This document shows, piece after piece, positions 1 to 9,823 of a stretch of DNA of 58,115 nucleotides; positions within the stretch are counted from its first letter, which is position 1, and each line of letters opens with the position of its first letter. The stretch comes from Methyloceanibacter superfactus (GTDB taxonomy: Bacteria; Pseudomonadota; Alphaproteobacteria; Rhizobiales; Methyloligellaceae). A program made the translations under genes and the position numbers. The stretch is taken from the NCBI RefSeq assembly GCF_001723305.1, contig NZ_LPWF01000003.1:1-58115 (forward strand), given 5' to 3'. The notes below the pieces were generated by a model. That model was not told the origin of the DNA, searched no databases, and saw only the letters and a list, made by a program, of their open reading frames with translations.

Positions 1-268
1 TGGTGGCTCTTCCTGTCCACGATGACCCATGCGTACCGCGCCACCTCGGGCGCCGCGTCCCTCACCCCGAGACACAGACGGTCTGCAGCTCGCGTCCTCA
101 TGGACGAGGGATGGATGATTGTACCGCAGCCTCGGAGGGCGGGGATAACCGCGTTTGAGTCGCGCCGCCCTCAAACAGGCCGAAGGCCCGTAGGGCCAAT
201 AGAAGCGCGGCAGCCCACAAAGAAGCGGGCGGGGATAAGCGGCGCGAATTTCCCCGCGTCCAGCACCC
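1..268. other. Window-edge region, no supported gene
   Basis: No convincing gene is seen here. A 12-base word, TTATCCCCGCCC on the minus strand, occurs twice about 90 bases apart (around 138-150 and 227-239). A GTTTGAG/CTCAAAC inverted repeat lies at 153-176 and a GGCC-rich imperfect palindrome at 178-197. They sit just downstream of the minus-strand MliC-domain gene and could help end its transcript, but no T-run follows. A short minus-strand frame (ATG at 101) stays open to the window edge and could be the start of a gene lying outside. Confidence 0.3.
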
Positions 269-1102
269 TCACTGGATGGCAGCGCAATCCTTGAAGGTGA
301 TGTTCTCGTCCGAGCCTTCGGTGATGAAGGCGGTGTCGCCCTTGTTCCAGAACACGAAGCTCTCGTCCGCGTTGGCATAGCGCGCGCCGGAGCCGGAGAT
401 CACCTGCGGCAGCGCGAGGCTCCGCCCGTCGGTCAGCGTCAGCTCGACGGAGTCGGGATAGTAGGTGGCGTCGATCCCCTTATTTCCTTCACAGCGATAG
501 ATCGCCGTGGCGATCGGCTTGCCCGTGGCCGTCTGGCTTGCGCCCGCATCGCCAACGGGTGCTGGCGCCGGTGGCGCGCTGGCGGCTTGCGCGGCGGCGC
601 GCGCCTGATTTTGCAGGAACCCGGCTTCGGTCCAGCCGCAATGGGCCTTGAAGATGTCGAGCGCCTCGCGCGAGCCCTTGAGGCCGAGCTTGGCGCGCGC
701 GCCGTTGAACGAGACGAAGGCGCGGGAGCCGCCCTGGAGCGCCTCCACGATCGGATCGTCCGGCGGCAGGCTGAACACCGGCGTGAAGCCGATCAGGCCG
801 TATTCCACGGTCCGCGCCGTGCGGGTGAAATCCTCGCCATCGATGGTGAAGGTGACGGGCGCCTCGGCGCCGTCTTGGCCTGACTGGCTGGCCGCGGCGT
901 TGACGGTCACCTCGGCCGGCAGGCCGTTCCCCTTGCAGGCGATGATGATGCCGAGCTCTTCCTCGCAATCGCTGCAATCGGCGGCGACGATCGCCTCATA
1001 AAGGCCCGTGGCTCGCCAGCCGGCCTGATACGCCCAAGCGCTCGACGATGCGGCCGCGGCAAAAAGCAAGGCCGCAGAGAACGTCCAGGCTTGAGGTCTC
1101 AT
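269..1102 (-). CDS. Secreted MliC-domain (lysozyme-inhibitor-like) protein
   Basis: A 277-residue exported protein. The N-terminus has a hydrophobic signal peptide ending near SAWA (residues about 1-24). The C-terminal ~75 residues (about 200-274) read like the MliC fold: a YRCEG start, a central stretch with LTLTDGRSLALP, the SGSGARYAN turn, FVFWNKGDTAFI, and a closing Cys in FKDCA that would pair with the first Cys. MliC proteins inhibit C-type lysozyme in the periplasm or on the outer membrane. The N-terminal ~140 residues, with several Cys and a VSFNGAR...LKGSREAL segment, are a separate domain I do not recognise. An Ala/Pro-rich linker joins the two parts. No lipobox is seen, so it is probably periplasmic. 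Lysozyme inhibition is a family inference. Confidence 0.75.
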   Translation of the reverse strand: MRPQAWTFSAALLFAAAASSSAWAYQAGWRATGLYEAIVAADCSDCEEELGIIIACKGNGLPAEVTVNAAASQSGQDGAEAPVTFTIDGEDFTRTARTVEYGLIGFTPVFSLPPDDPIVEALQGGSRAFVSFNGARAKLGLKGSREALDIFKAHCGWTEAGFLQNQARAAAQAASAPPAPAPVGDAGASQTATGKPIATAIYRCEGNKGIDATYYPDSVELTLTDGRSLALPQVISGSGARYANADESFVFWNKGDTAFITEGSDENITFKDCAAIQ

Positions 1103-1201
1103 AGATCACCGCCGGGTTCGGTTGCCGCGCCAAGCCTCTTGATCGCATGAAACGGCAAGGCCGGGGAGCCCGAAATGACCTGAAGCGCTGGGGGCAGGTC
1201 C

Positions 1202-1587
1202 CTATTGCCCGCTGGCGACCGGGCCGATCTCCTCGACCTTGGTCAAGAGCTCATGCAGCGACTGGCGGCAATAGGGCCGCAGGCCCGACGGGCCGCTCCG
1301 CGCCAGGATCCGGAAGCCTCGTCCTTGTCGGCAATGGCCGCTTTCAGCAGCGGGGCTTTGTCGATCGAGGAATCCTTGTTCAGATAATAAGTCTCGATCT
1401 TGGCGATGGCGGACTTGGCCGCCTCGGCGTCGTCGGCGCTGAGTTGCGACAGGGTCTGGCAGTGGAGGACGATCTCGTACTCCGCGTAGTAGTTCTTGAG
1501 CGAATGCGACAGGCTGACGGCGAACGCGCTTCCCGACATCGCCACCACGCAACAGGCCAGAATCCACCCACCGGCGCCAAGACGCAT
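1202..1587 (-). CDS. Small secreted protein, frameshifted
   Basis: A hypothetical exported protein of about 128 residues once one frameshift is repaired. The N-terminus (start at 1587) is a clear signal peptide with a hydrophobic core and an AFA cleavage-like site. The mature part is helical and charged, with one Cys near the start (LHCQTL) and one near the end (PYCRQSL) that could form a disulfide. The first frame runs into unrelated Arg-rich sequence after AIADKDE. A neighbouring frame continues sensibly as FRILARS...PYCRQSLHELLTKVEEI to a stop at 1202, so a single-base indel lies near 1310-1320. It resembles no family I can name. Confidence 0.5.
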
Positions 1588-1697
1588 CTCATCCCCCTCG
1601 TATTGTCAGATTGCAGTCGCGTCTTGTTATAGGAAGCGCTGCACCGCAGCAATTGCAGCCGGGCAACACTCACAGGGAATGTTTGAGGTCTCCGGTC

Positions 1698-1880
1698 CTA
1701 GACGCCCTTGGCCGCGACGCCGGCCGTCATCGCCAGCCACGCCACGAAGGCGACCCAGAACGCGAAATGGGCCGCGCCGTCGATCACCTGGAAGAGGCCG
1801 AGGACGTAAAGGACGAGCGCCGCCACTGCCAAGACGACCGATGAGAAGAAGACATACCGTGTTGGGGGCGTCAGCCGCAT
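1698..1880 (-). CDS. Small two-helix membrane protein
   Basis: A 60-residue protein starting MRLTPPTRYVF at 1880, preceded by a good ribosome-binding site (GGGAGA, about 6 bases upstream). That is why this start is preferred over upstream in-frame ATGs. Two hydrophobic segments (about residues 9-28 and 35-55) joined by a short QVIDGAAH loop suggest a helical hairpin in the inner membrane. No function can be assigned. It lies between a small secreted protein and an SMR transporter, all on the same strand but with gaps over 100 bases, so an operon is not certain. Confidence 0.6.
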   Translation of the reverse strand: MRLTPPTRYVFFSSVVLAVAALVLYVLGLFQVIDGAAHFAFWVAFVAWLAMTAGVAAKGV

Positions 1881-1994
1881 CGTTTTCTCCCGCGTGAAGT
1901 GCGGGCCGAGACTATCACGATGGCTTGGGCGGGTCCCGCCCCCGCTGAGCCTCCCCGCTTGCCCGGCAGGCGACATGGACGGAGGCCGCCGCGC

Positions 1995-2336
1995 CTACTC
2001 GATCACGGATTTCGAGAACACGTTGATGATGACGACGCCGACCGTGATGAAGGCCAAGCCGATTAGCGCCGGGGCGTCGAGCACCTGCTTGTACCAGACC
2101 CAGGCGACCGCCGTGATGAGGACGATCCCAAGCCCCGACCAGATGGCGTAGACGAGCCCCGCCGGCATCACCCGAAGCGGAAAGGCCAGGAGCCAGAAGG
2201 CGGCGACGAAACAGATCACCGAGATGATGCTCGGCACAAGCTTGGTCAGGCTTTCAGACTGCGCCAGCGCGATGGTGGCGATCGTTTCGGCGACGATGGC
2301 GCCGGCCAGACACAGATAGATCGTGACGAGACTCAT
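1995..2336 (-). CDS. SMR-family multidrug efflux protein
   Basis: A 113-residue four-helix inner-membrane protein of the small multidrug resistance family (EmrE/QacE/SugE). The membrane-embedded glutamate used for proton/cation exchange is Glu17 in GAIVAETI, matching EmrE Glu14. The second helix contains FWLLAFPL, the third the diagnostic YAIWSGLGIVLI, and the fourth VGVVIINV. Members work as antiparallel dimers that export quaternary ammonium compounds, guanidinium or similar cations in exchange for protons. The YAIWSG motif and Glu favour a transport role, but the substrate cannot be read from sequence. The length is normal for the family and the gene is intact. Confidence 0.9.
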   Translation of the reverse strand: MSLVTIYLCLAGAIVAETIATIALAQSESLTKLVPSIISVICFVAAFWLLAFPLRVMPAGLVYAIWSGLGIVLITAVAWVWYKQVLDAPALIGLAFITVGVVIINVFSKSVIE

Positions 2337-2372
2337 CGCTCCCCCCTGTCGATGGACAGGAACTCTATCCCA

Positions 2373-2399
2373 CTAAAGCGGGATGTTGTCGTGCTTCTT
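2373..2399 (-). repeat. Duplicated 3' tail of the pccB gene
   Basis: These 27 bases match the 3' end of the carboxylase gene at 3726-3752 at 26 of 27 positions, including its stop codon. Both encode [12 protein letters not shown], with one synonymous change (ATC versus ATT). The similarity ends abruptly at 2400. It is either a decayed remnant of a second carboxylase gene or a copy made by a rearrangement. Confidence 0.7.
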
Positions 2400-2533
2400 G
2401 TCTCTGCTCGCGGGCGCCGACGGCCTGCTCCTGGCGTTGGAGGCCCCCACATTCCGGTCCATTTTCGGGGGTAATTGATCGGGCTTGACAGTGATCGAAT
2501 TGGCACGCCCTCAGGGCACGCCAGGAGAAAGAC

Positions 2534-3603
2534 ATGCAGCCGTCCGCACCCAAATACGCGCACAAATTGCCGCCGCTTCGCGACGAGGCCGCCAAGCTCT
2601 CTCCGGGGTTTTCGGGCCCGGGCCTTGCGACACTGCTCGAGCGTTTCAACGAAAGCCCGAGCGAGGCGGCACGCGCGGCACCCTTCACAGCGCAACCCGC
2701 GCTGCCCCGCGGCACTGATCCGGCGAGACCTGACGGAGCCGGGCGGCGGAAAATGCCGGCGGCAGCGCTCGCGCCAACGGCCACTGCTAAGAGCCGCCTG
2801 ACCCTCGGTTCCGTGGTCTCGGTGCTGGCCGGCGTCATGCTCGTGCCGATATCCTTCCTGTTCTTCCTGTGGTGGCAAGACTCCGCGCCCCAGGATAAGG
2901 GGCCCTCCCAGATCCTGACCGTGGAGAGCGCGCCCGCTCCGGACCCGGTCGTTCAACCGGCGCAAAGCGCGAGCACCTCGGAAGCCGCTCTCGCCGCCCC
3001 GGACGGCGTCGAGACCGCGACGCGGCCGAGCATCAGCCCGGAGCCTCCTCAGGTCGCCACGGTCGACATGCCCGCGAGCCTGCCATTGCCCGCAGCGGTC
3101 GCGACGCCGACGAGGCCTGGACCGCTCCCGAAACGGTTGCAACGGCCGATGAGTCTTTGGCCCTCCCCACTCCGGCAGCGGATGCCGCCGTCGACGGGCC
3201 GGAAAGCGCGCCGCCCGCAGAGGAGATCGCACAAGCCGAAGCGACCGGGTCCATCGTCGAAGCGGCTCCGGCCCCGCAGCGGAGGCCAGCGGTGAAGGTC
3301 AACACCGTCAAGACGGTGGCCATCGCGCCGCCGCGCGAGACGGTGCCATATGATGGCGCGATGGCCTTGGGGTCACCGGCCGAGCCGCAACCGGCCGCCG
3401 AGTGGATGGAGACCAAGACCGCGGTCGACATGCACGCGAAGGCCGAGCAATCCTCGGAGACGGTGAAGGTCGCCGACGGCGGCCTCAAGGTTCGGGTCAC
3501 CGGGCGCGACAGGCGGTGGGTGCAGGTGACCGATCCCGCGACCTCCACGACCGGCTGGATCTACGATCGCTTCCTCATACCGGCGGAGCCGCCCGCGCAA
3601 TAG
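2534..3603 (+). CDS. Membrane-anchored SH3-domain protein, frameshifted
   Basis: About 356 residues after repair. Start at 2534, after an AGGAGAAAG ribosome-binding site. Residues 1-85 are a polar cytoplasmic-type segment. About 88-113 (LGSVVSVLAG...SFLFFLWW) are one transmembrane helix, followed by a long Pro/Ala-rich linker. The last ~65 residues (WMETKTAVDMHAKAEQSSETV...WVQVTDPATSTTGWIYDRFL) form a bacterial SH3-like domain with its GWIYDRFL ending. In the first frame the linker turns Arg-rich after about 3100. A second frame continues acidic linker (DEAWTAPETV) into the SH3 domain and stops at 3603, so a single-base indel lies at about 3090-3115. Such proteins often bind peptidoglycan or peptides; a role in the envelope is inference. 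Confidence 0.65.
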
Positions 3604-3624
3604 CGCGAAGCCTAGCCTACTCCT

Positions 3625-3712
3625 CGTCATGCCCGGTCTTGTGCCGGGCATCCACGATTTAGGCGCTGCTGCATTGAAAGACGTGGATGCCGGGACAAGC
3701 CCGGCCATGACG
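3625..3712. repeat. Intergenic palindromic repeat
   Basis: Two arms of about 31-32 bases (3625-3656 and 3682-3712) are near-perfect inverted complements around a 25-base loop. The left arm holds GTCATGCCCGGTCTTG and the right arm CAAGCCCGGCCATGAC. Elements built on GTCATGCCCGG..TTGT..CCGGGCATCCACG are, as I recall, dispersed in intergenic regions of Rhizobiales genomes. It lies between the convergent 3' ends of the SH3 gene and pccB, where it could act as a bidirectional terminator or RNA stabiliser. Confidence 0.8.
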
Positions 3713-3725
3713 ACAGTGAGAGTCC

Positions 3726-5258
<1,533 letters not shown>

Positions 5259-5447
5259 AACCGCTCCCCGAGGTGACGCTGCCGTGAAGGTGAATAGCAT
5301 GGGGCGAAAAAGAGGCAAGTAGCCACGGGCCCCGCCGGGCCCATTCCGGGGCGAAATCCGGGCTCCGAACCGCGATTGAACCGCGATTGCCGCAAGCCCC
5401 CAAACGGGGCATCCTGGCCGGGTTCTGGCCCTTGGGAGGGGCGTCCC

Positions 5448-5771
5448 ATGAGACTGGTGATCGCCGCCGCCGTGCTGCTCGCCGCCGCCGCCCTGGCCGG
5501 GCTCGGATACTATTATTATCGGGTCGGCCAGGAGTTGGACGACATCCGCGCCCGCCTCGTCACCGAGGAGCAGCTTGCGAACCCCGACGACCCGGCCACC
5601 ACGTCGGGCATCCGCCTCGCCCCCATCCAATGCGCCCGGGTCTACGATCTGCGCGCCAACCCCATTGCCAGACGCCTGCGCGGCGACGAGATCCGCGGGA
5701 TGTGGGCCTATTGCGAGAAGATCGCCGACATGGCCTCGGGGTTCGACCGGCGTCGCAAGGAGCGGCCGTAA
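5448..5771 (+). CDS. Membrane-anchored small protein, function unknown
   Basis: A 107-residue protein starting [11 protein letters not shown] at 5448 after a GGGAGGGG ribosome-binding site. Residues 3-25 form one hydrophobic helix, either an uncleaved signal anchor or a signal peptide. A polar part follows with two Cys (IQCARVYDL and [10 protein letters not shown]) that could pair if it faces the periplasm. It stops 8 bases before the convergent ATP12-chaperone gene ends. I do not recognise the family. Confidence 0.6.
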   Translation: MRLVIAAAVLLAAAALAGLGYYYYRVGQELDDIRARLVTEEQLANPDDPATTSGIRLAPIQCARVYDLRANPIARRLRGDEIRGMWAYCEKIADMASGFDRRRKERP

Positions 5772-5778
5772 CCGACTC

Positions 5779-6531
5779 TCAGGACTCCGAAAGTTGGAGC
5801 GCCCGCGCCGCCGCGTCGAACTCCGCCCGGCGGGCTTTGCGGCGGTCCTTGGCTTCGGCGTCCTCGCCCCATTTACCGGCCTGCCAGTCCTCGTCCACGT
5901 GGGCCGCATCCCACGCCTCGTCGGGCGAGATCCGCTTCAAGGCGACCGCCAGCGCCAGGAGCGCCGAGCCGGTGAGCGCCGTCATCATATGCAGCGCCGC
6001 CAGGCCGAACGCATCGAAGCCCGCCACCCGCTTGCGGATGGCTTCCATGGCGGCGTCATCCTGAGCCACATGAACGATGCCTTCAGCCAGGAGAAGCGGC
6101 GCCTTTAGCGCGTCCTTGGCCCAAGCGATCACCGGGTCCCAATGCTGGCCTTGCGCCGCCACTAATCCCTCCGGCCCGTCCGCCCGATAGCAAAGGAGAT
6201 CGCTGCGCGCATGAGCCATGATGTCGTCCACGACCGCGTCGCTGCGTCCCTCGATGCCGTCGATGGCCGTGTTGGCGAGCTTGGTGAGCGGCATGGTGTG
6301 AGGGTCGATATGGTCGCCTTGCGCCCGCCATTCCTCGGCGATCGCCTCGGCCAGTGTCCGTCCCGGCACCGACAGCGGCGCCTTGCCCGGCGTCTTGACC
6401 GGCCTGCCGTCGAGCAGGAGCGCTGCCCTGCCCCCGTCATCCTCGACGGTGACATCCTTGTAGAAGCGCTTGGGAAGACTCCGCTTTCCGGGTCCGGCCG
6501 CGCCGTTCGCCTTGCTCTCTTGTTCGCTCAC
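5779..6531 (-). CDS. ATP12-family F1-ATPase assembly chaperone
   Basis: A 250-residue cytoplasmic protein of the ATP12 family, which in mitochondria holds the F1 alpha subunit before hexamer assembly and occurs in Alphaproteobacteria. Family signatures are [11 protein letters not shown] near the N-terminus, [37 protein letters not shown], the CYRADGPE segment, and [17 protein letters not shown] near the C-terminus. The length fits. Its ATG overlaps the stop of the upstream iron-permease gene by four bases (ATGA), so the two are probably translationally coupled. The role in ATP synthase assembly is inferred from the family. Confidence 0.88.
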   Translation of the reverse strand: MSEQESKANGAAGPGKRSLPKRFYKDVTVEDDGGRAALLLDGRPVKTPGKAPLSVPGRTLAEAIAEEWRAQGDHIDPHTMPLTKLANTAIDGIEGRSDAVVDDIMAHARSDLLCYRADGPEGLVAAQGQHWDPVIAWAKDALKAPLLLAEGIVHVAQDDAAMEAIRKRVAGFDAFGLAALHMMTALTGSALLALAVALKRISPDEAWDAAHVDEDWQAGKWGEDAEAKDRRKARRAEFDAAARALQLSES

Positions 6532-6977
6532 GTTTGCTTTTTCCGTGCCGCGCTTGCGGTCTTGCGTGGTGGCTTCGCGGCCGCGGGCGGCGACTGGTTT
6601 GGGTCTTTGCTTCTGTCCTTTTCCGCCAGAAGCTCATATTCCCGCCGGAGCCCTTCCAGATCCTTGTCTTCCAGCTCTTCGAGGTCGAGCAAGACATTGC
6701 GTGCTCCCCGCGACACCCGGATCAACTCGTCGAGCTTGATGTGCATGGCGGCCGTGTCCCGGTTTTGCGTGTTCTGAATGACGAACACCATCAGGAAGGT
6801 CACGATCGTGGTGCCCGTGTTGATCACAAGCTGCCACGTGTCGGTATAGCCGAACAGCGGACCGGTGACCGCCCAAACGAGGATCACCGCCACGGCCAGG
6901 ATGAAGCTCAGCGGACGGCCGGTAATATGCGAGGCAAGTTGTGCGAAATGCGTGAACCAACTGGTTTTCGGAGCCAT
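6528..6977 (-). CDS. Low-affinity iron permease family membrane protein
   Basis: A 149-residue protein of the low-affinity iron permease family (the small bacterial proteins related to fungal Fet4 in the domain definition). It begins MAPKTSWFTHFAQLASHITGR, followed by two transmembrane helices (about residues 23-43 and 50-68) and the family-typical WQLVINTGTTIVTFLMVFVIQNTQNRD. A conserved helical LDELIR...ARNVLLDLEELED segment and a Lys/Ala-rich tail close it. Function in bacteria is not well proven; iron transport is only the family label. It is the first gene of a two-gene unit with the ATP12 chaperone. Confidence 0.82.
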   Translation of the reverse strand: MAPKTSWFTHFAQLASHITGRPLSFILAVAVILVWAVTGPLFGYTDTWQLVINTGTTIVTFLMVFVIQNTQNRDTAAMHIKLDELIRVSRGARNVLLDLEELEDKDLEGLRREYELLAEKDRSKDPNQSPPAAAKPPRKTASAARKKQT

Positions 6978-7116
6978 GTGACGTCCTCATTCTCGCGCCA
7001 TCACCGATGCCGCTGTGGCTCGAGACTGCGAGCCCCTGCCAAAAAGGGATTTAACGGCGGAGAATGAACAATCGCTTCAACCGTTGGTTCCCGTCGGGTC
7101 TCCGGGCCGAGAACGA

Positions 7117-8097
7117 TCAGTCGAGGTCGTCCGCCTCGCCGTCCTTGAGCGCGAAGCCGAAAGCGGCGAACGCCTTCTCCATATGGGGCGGCAGCGGCGC
7201 CGTCACATCCACCACGCCCTCGCCGCTCGGATGGGGAAAGCAGATGCGCCGCGCATGCAGATGCAGCATCGGGTCGATGCCTTCGGGAATCTCCACCCCA
7301 CTCGGATATTTCTCATCCCCTAGAATGGGATAGCCGAGAATCGCCATATGGGCTCTGAGCTGATGCTGGCGCCCGGTGACCGGCTTCAGCGACACGAAGG
7401 CCACCTTCTGCCCGGCCCGGTCGACCACCGCGTAATAGGTCACAGCACTCTGCGCCCGGTCCTGCTCTCCCGCCCGCGCCTTTCGCACCCGGTCGCCTGC
7501 GGGCGTCGCCGCCTTGACGAGCGCCGCCTCGATCTTGCCTTGCGGCGGCTTCGGCACGCCCTGGACGATCGCCCAGTAGATCTTGCGCACCGAGCGGGTC
7601 TGGAAGGCGCGGCCGAGCTTGGCGGCCACGGCGCGCCGCTTGGCGATCACCAGCACGCCCGAGGTGTCGCGGTCGAGCCGGTGAACCAGCCGCGGCCGTG
7701 TGTCGGGACTGTCGCCCAAGCCTTCGAGCAGCCGGTCGATATGGCGCGTGGTCTTGGTGCCCCCCTGCACGGCGATGCCCGGCGGCTTGTTGAGGATGAG
7801 CAGGTCGTCGTCCTCATAGAGCGTGATGTCTTCGAGAAACGCGCGGTCGGCCTTGGACAGAGCCTGCTTCGGCCCGGGCGGCGGCGCCACGTCGGGCAGC
7901 GGCGGCACGCGCACGCTCTGGCCGGCCACGAGGCGGGTGCTCGCCTTGGCCCTACCGCCGTCGACGCGGATCTGGCCCGTGCGCAACAGCTTCTCCAGCC
8001 GACTATGGGGCAGGCCCGCGTAATGGGTCTTGAACCAGCGGTCGAGGCGCATGTTGTCCTCCTCGTCGCTGACATTGCGGGTCTCGACGGGGGGCAT
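7117..8097 (-). CDS. RluC-type 23S rRNA pseudouridine synthase
   Basis: A 326-residue RluA/RluC-family enzyme that converts uridines to pseudouridine in 23S rRNA. An S4 RNA-binding domain lies at about residues 15-65 (MRLDRWFKTHY...LLRTGQIRVDGGR). The catalytic domain carries HRLDRDTSGVLV with catalytic Asp142, then RKIYWAIVQG and GRQHQLRAHMA. The start at 8097 keeps the TRNVSDEED lead-in common in this family. A second ATG at 8052 has a stronger ribosome-binding site (GAGGAGG) and may be used instead. It lies 3 bases after crcB and is last in the protease-rarA-crcB-rluC unit. The site specificity (RluC versus RluD) is not certain. Confidence 0.88.
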   Translation of the reverse strand: MPPVETRNVSDEEDNMRLDRWFKTHYAGLPHSRLEKLLRTGQIRVDGGRAKASTRLVAGQSVRVPPLPDVAPPPGPKQALSKADRAFLEDITLYEDDDLLILNKPPGIAVQGGTKTTRHIDRLLEGLGDSPDTRPRLVHRLDRDTSGVLVIAKRRAVAAKLGRAFQTRSVRKIYWAIVQGVPKPPQGKIEAALVKAATPAGDRVRKARAGEQDRAQSAVTYYAVVDRAGQKVAFVSLKPVTGRQHQLRAHMAILGYPILGDEKYPSGVEIPEGIDPMLHLHARRICFPHPSGEGVVDVTAPLPPHMEKAFAAFGFALKDGEADDLD

Positions 8098-8100
8098 GAG

Positions 8101-8475
8101 CTAAAGCGCGCGGATGATGGCGAGGCCGGCGAACAGGGCCGCGATGGCCAGGCCGACCGACGCCAGGAGATAGAGGCCGGCGCTGACATAGGCGTCGCGC
8201 TCGTATAGCAAGGCGAAGTCCACGGAGAAGGCGGAGAAGGTGGTGAAGCCGCCGAGCACGCCCACCGTGAGAAAGGCCCGCAGTTCGTTCGACACCGACC
8301 AGCGCAGGGCCATGGCCTCGATCAGCAGGCCCATGATGAAGCAGCCGAGCACGTTGACCGTCAGCGTGCCCCACGGAAAGCCGAAGCCGAGCAGGCGCCC
8401 CGACGCGACGCCCACCAAATAGCGCGCGGAGGCACCAAGCGCCCCGCCGGCAGCCACGAACAGCAGAGTCTTCAC
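8101..8475 (-). CDS. crcB: Fluoride channel CrcB/Fluc
   Basis: A 124-residue inner-membrane fluoride channel that works as a dual-topology dimer to vent F- from the cytoplasm. Family signatures are GGALGASARYLV at the N-terminus, FPWGTLTVNVLGCF with the conserved Asn, and GGFTTFSAFSVDF with the Phe/Ser/Thr elements of the pore. Four hydrophobic helices are apparent. The start is a GTG at 8475, preceded by GGGGGG; no better ATG exists in this frame near the family's normal start. No fluoride riboswitch is expected or seen because the gene sits inside an operon, 19 bases after rarA. Confidence 0.93.
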   Translation of the reverse strand: MKTLLFVAAGGALGASARYLVGVASGRLLGFGFPWGTLTVNVLGCFIMGLLIEAMALRWSVSNELRAFLTVGVLGGFTTFSAFSVDFALLYERDAYVSAGLYLLASVGLAIAALFAGLAIIRAL

Positions 8476-8494
8476 ACCGAGTCCCCCCAAGCTC

Positions 8495-9820
8495 TCACCG
8501 GCCGGCTCCCTTCTTGGCCCTGATCTCGGCCCAGCGGTCCAGCCGCTCCTTGATGTCGCGCTCGAAGCCGCGCCCGGTCGGCGTGTAGAAGCGCTGCCGC
8601 TCCATCCCTTCCGGGAAATAGTTCTGGCCCGAGAACGCCTCCTTCTCGTTGTGATCGTAGGCGTAGTCGCGGCCATAGCCTTCTTGCTTCATCAGCGTGG
8701 TCGGCGCGTTGAGGATGTGCTTCGGCGGCAGAAGCGATCCCCCCTCCTTCGCCACGCGCATCGCCGCGTTGAACGCCATGTAGGCGGCATTCGATTTCGG
8801 CGCGGAGGCGAGATAGACGGTGGCTTGCGCCAGCGCCAGCTCGCCCTCAGGGCTGCCGAGAAAGTCGTAGACATCCTTGGCGGCGTTTGCCTGGAGCAGC
8901 GCCGCCGGATCGGCGAGACCGATATCCTCCACCGCCATGCGCACCAGCCGCCGGGCGATATAGAGCGGGTCCTCGCCGCCGGCCAGCATGCGCGCCAGCC
9001 AATAGAGCGCCGCGTCCGGGTCCGAGCCGCGCACCGATTTATGCAGGGCGCTGATGAGATTGTAATGACCGTCCTGGCCCTTGTCGTAGAGCGGCGCGCG
9101 CCGTTGCACGAGCGTCGCCAGCGCCTCGCGATCGAGCGGTTTCGCGTCCGGCCCTTGGCTGAGGAACACGTCCTCGGCCAGATTGATGAGGCCGCGCCCG
9201 TCGCCGTCGGCCATGCCGATCAGGGCGCTGCGGGCATCGTCGGTCAGAGGCAGCTTGCGCCCCTCATGGGCTTCGGCCCGCTCCAGCAAGGATTCCAGCG
9301 CCGTGTCGTCGAGCCGCTTGAAGGTGAGCACGCCCGCCCGCGACAACAGCGCCGAGTTGAGCTCGAAGGACGGGTTCTCCGTCGTCGCGCCCACCAGCAC
9401 GATGGTGCCGTCCTCCATATGCGGCAGGAAGGCATCCTGCTGCGAGCGGTTGAAGCGGTGGATCTCGTCGATGAAGAGCAGCGTGCCGCGCCCCTCCTCC
9501 CGCCGTGCCTTGGCCTGATCGAACACCTTGCGCAAGTCGGCGACACCGGACTGGATCGCCGAGAGCTGCTCGAAATGGAGGTCGGTGACTTCCGCGAGAA
9601 GCCGCGCCACCGTGGTCTTGCCGGTGCCAGGCGGGCCCCAGAACACCACGGAGCCGAGGCGCCCGGCCCGCACCATGCGGCCCAGCATGCCGTCCCCCAG
9701 GAGATGATCCTGGCCGATGACCTCGTCGAGAGTCTTGGGGCGCAAACGGTCCGCCAAAGGCCGCGGCGCTTGATCGGAAAGCCCCGCGGCGTCGAACAGC
9801 GTGGCCGCGCCCTTCTTCAT
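8495..9820 (-). CDS. rarA: Replication-associated recombination protein RarA (MgsA)
   Basis: A 441-residue AAA+ ATPase of the RarA/MgsA/WRNIP1 family, which acts at stalled replication forks. Walker A is GPPGTGKTT (residues 62-70) and Walker B is LLFIDEIHRFNRSQQDAFLP. Sensor 1 is VGATTENPSFELNSALLSR. The C-terminal tetramerisation part includes SALHKSVRGSDPDAALYWLARML and, near the end, NYFPEGM. The length is typical and the gene intact. It begins 4 bases after the stop of the protease gene and ends 19 bases before crcB, so it belongs to that operon. Confidence 0.95.
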   Translation of the reverse strand: MKKGAATLFDAAGLSDQAPRPLADRLRPKTLDEVIGQDHLLGDGMLGRMVRAGRLGSVVFWGPPGTGKTTVARLLAEVTDLHFEQLSAIQSGVADLRKVFDQAKARREEGRGTLLFIDEIHRFNRSQQDAFLPHMEDGTIVLVGATTENPSFELNSALLSRAGVLTFKRLDDTALESLLERAEAHEGRKLPLTDDARSALIGMADGDGRGLINLAEDVFLSQGPDAKPLDREALATLVQRRAPLYDKGQDGHYNLISALHKSVRGSDPDAALYWLARMLAGGEDPLYIARRLVRMAVEDIGLADPAALLQANAAKDVYDFLGSPEGELALAQATVYLASAPKSNAAYMAFNAAMRVAKEGGSLLPPKHILNAPTTLMKQEGYGRDYAYDHNEKEAFSGQNYFPEGMERQRFYTPTGRGFERDIKERLDRWAEIRAKKGAGR

Positions 9821-9823
9821 GGA

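Noticed and set aside
138..239. The repeated TTATCCCCGCCC words as DnaA boxes
   Set aside because: They differ from TTATCCACA at key positions, are only two, and no origin-associated gene is nearby.
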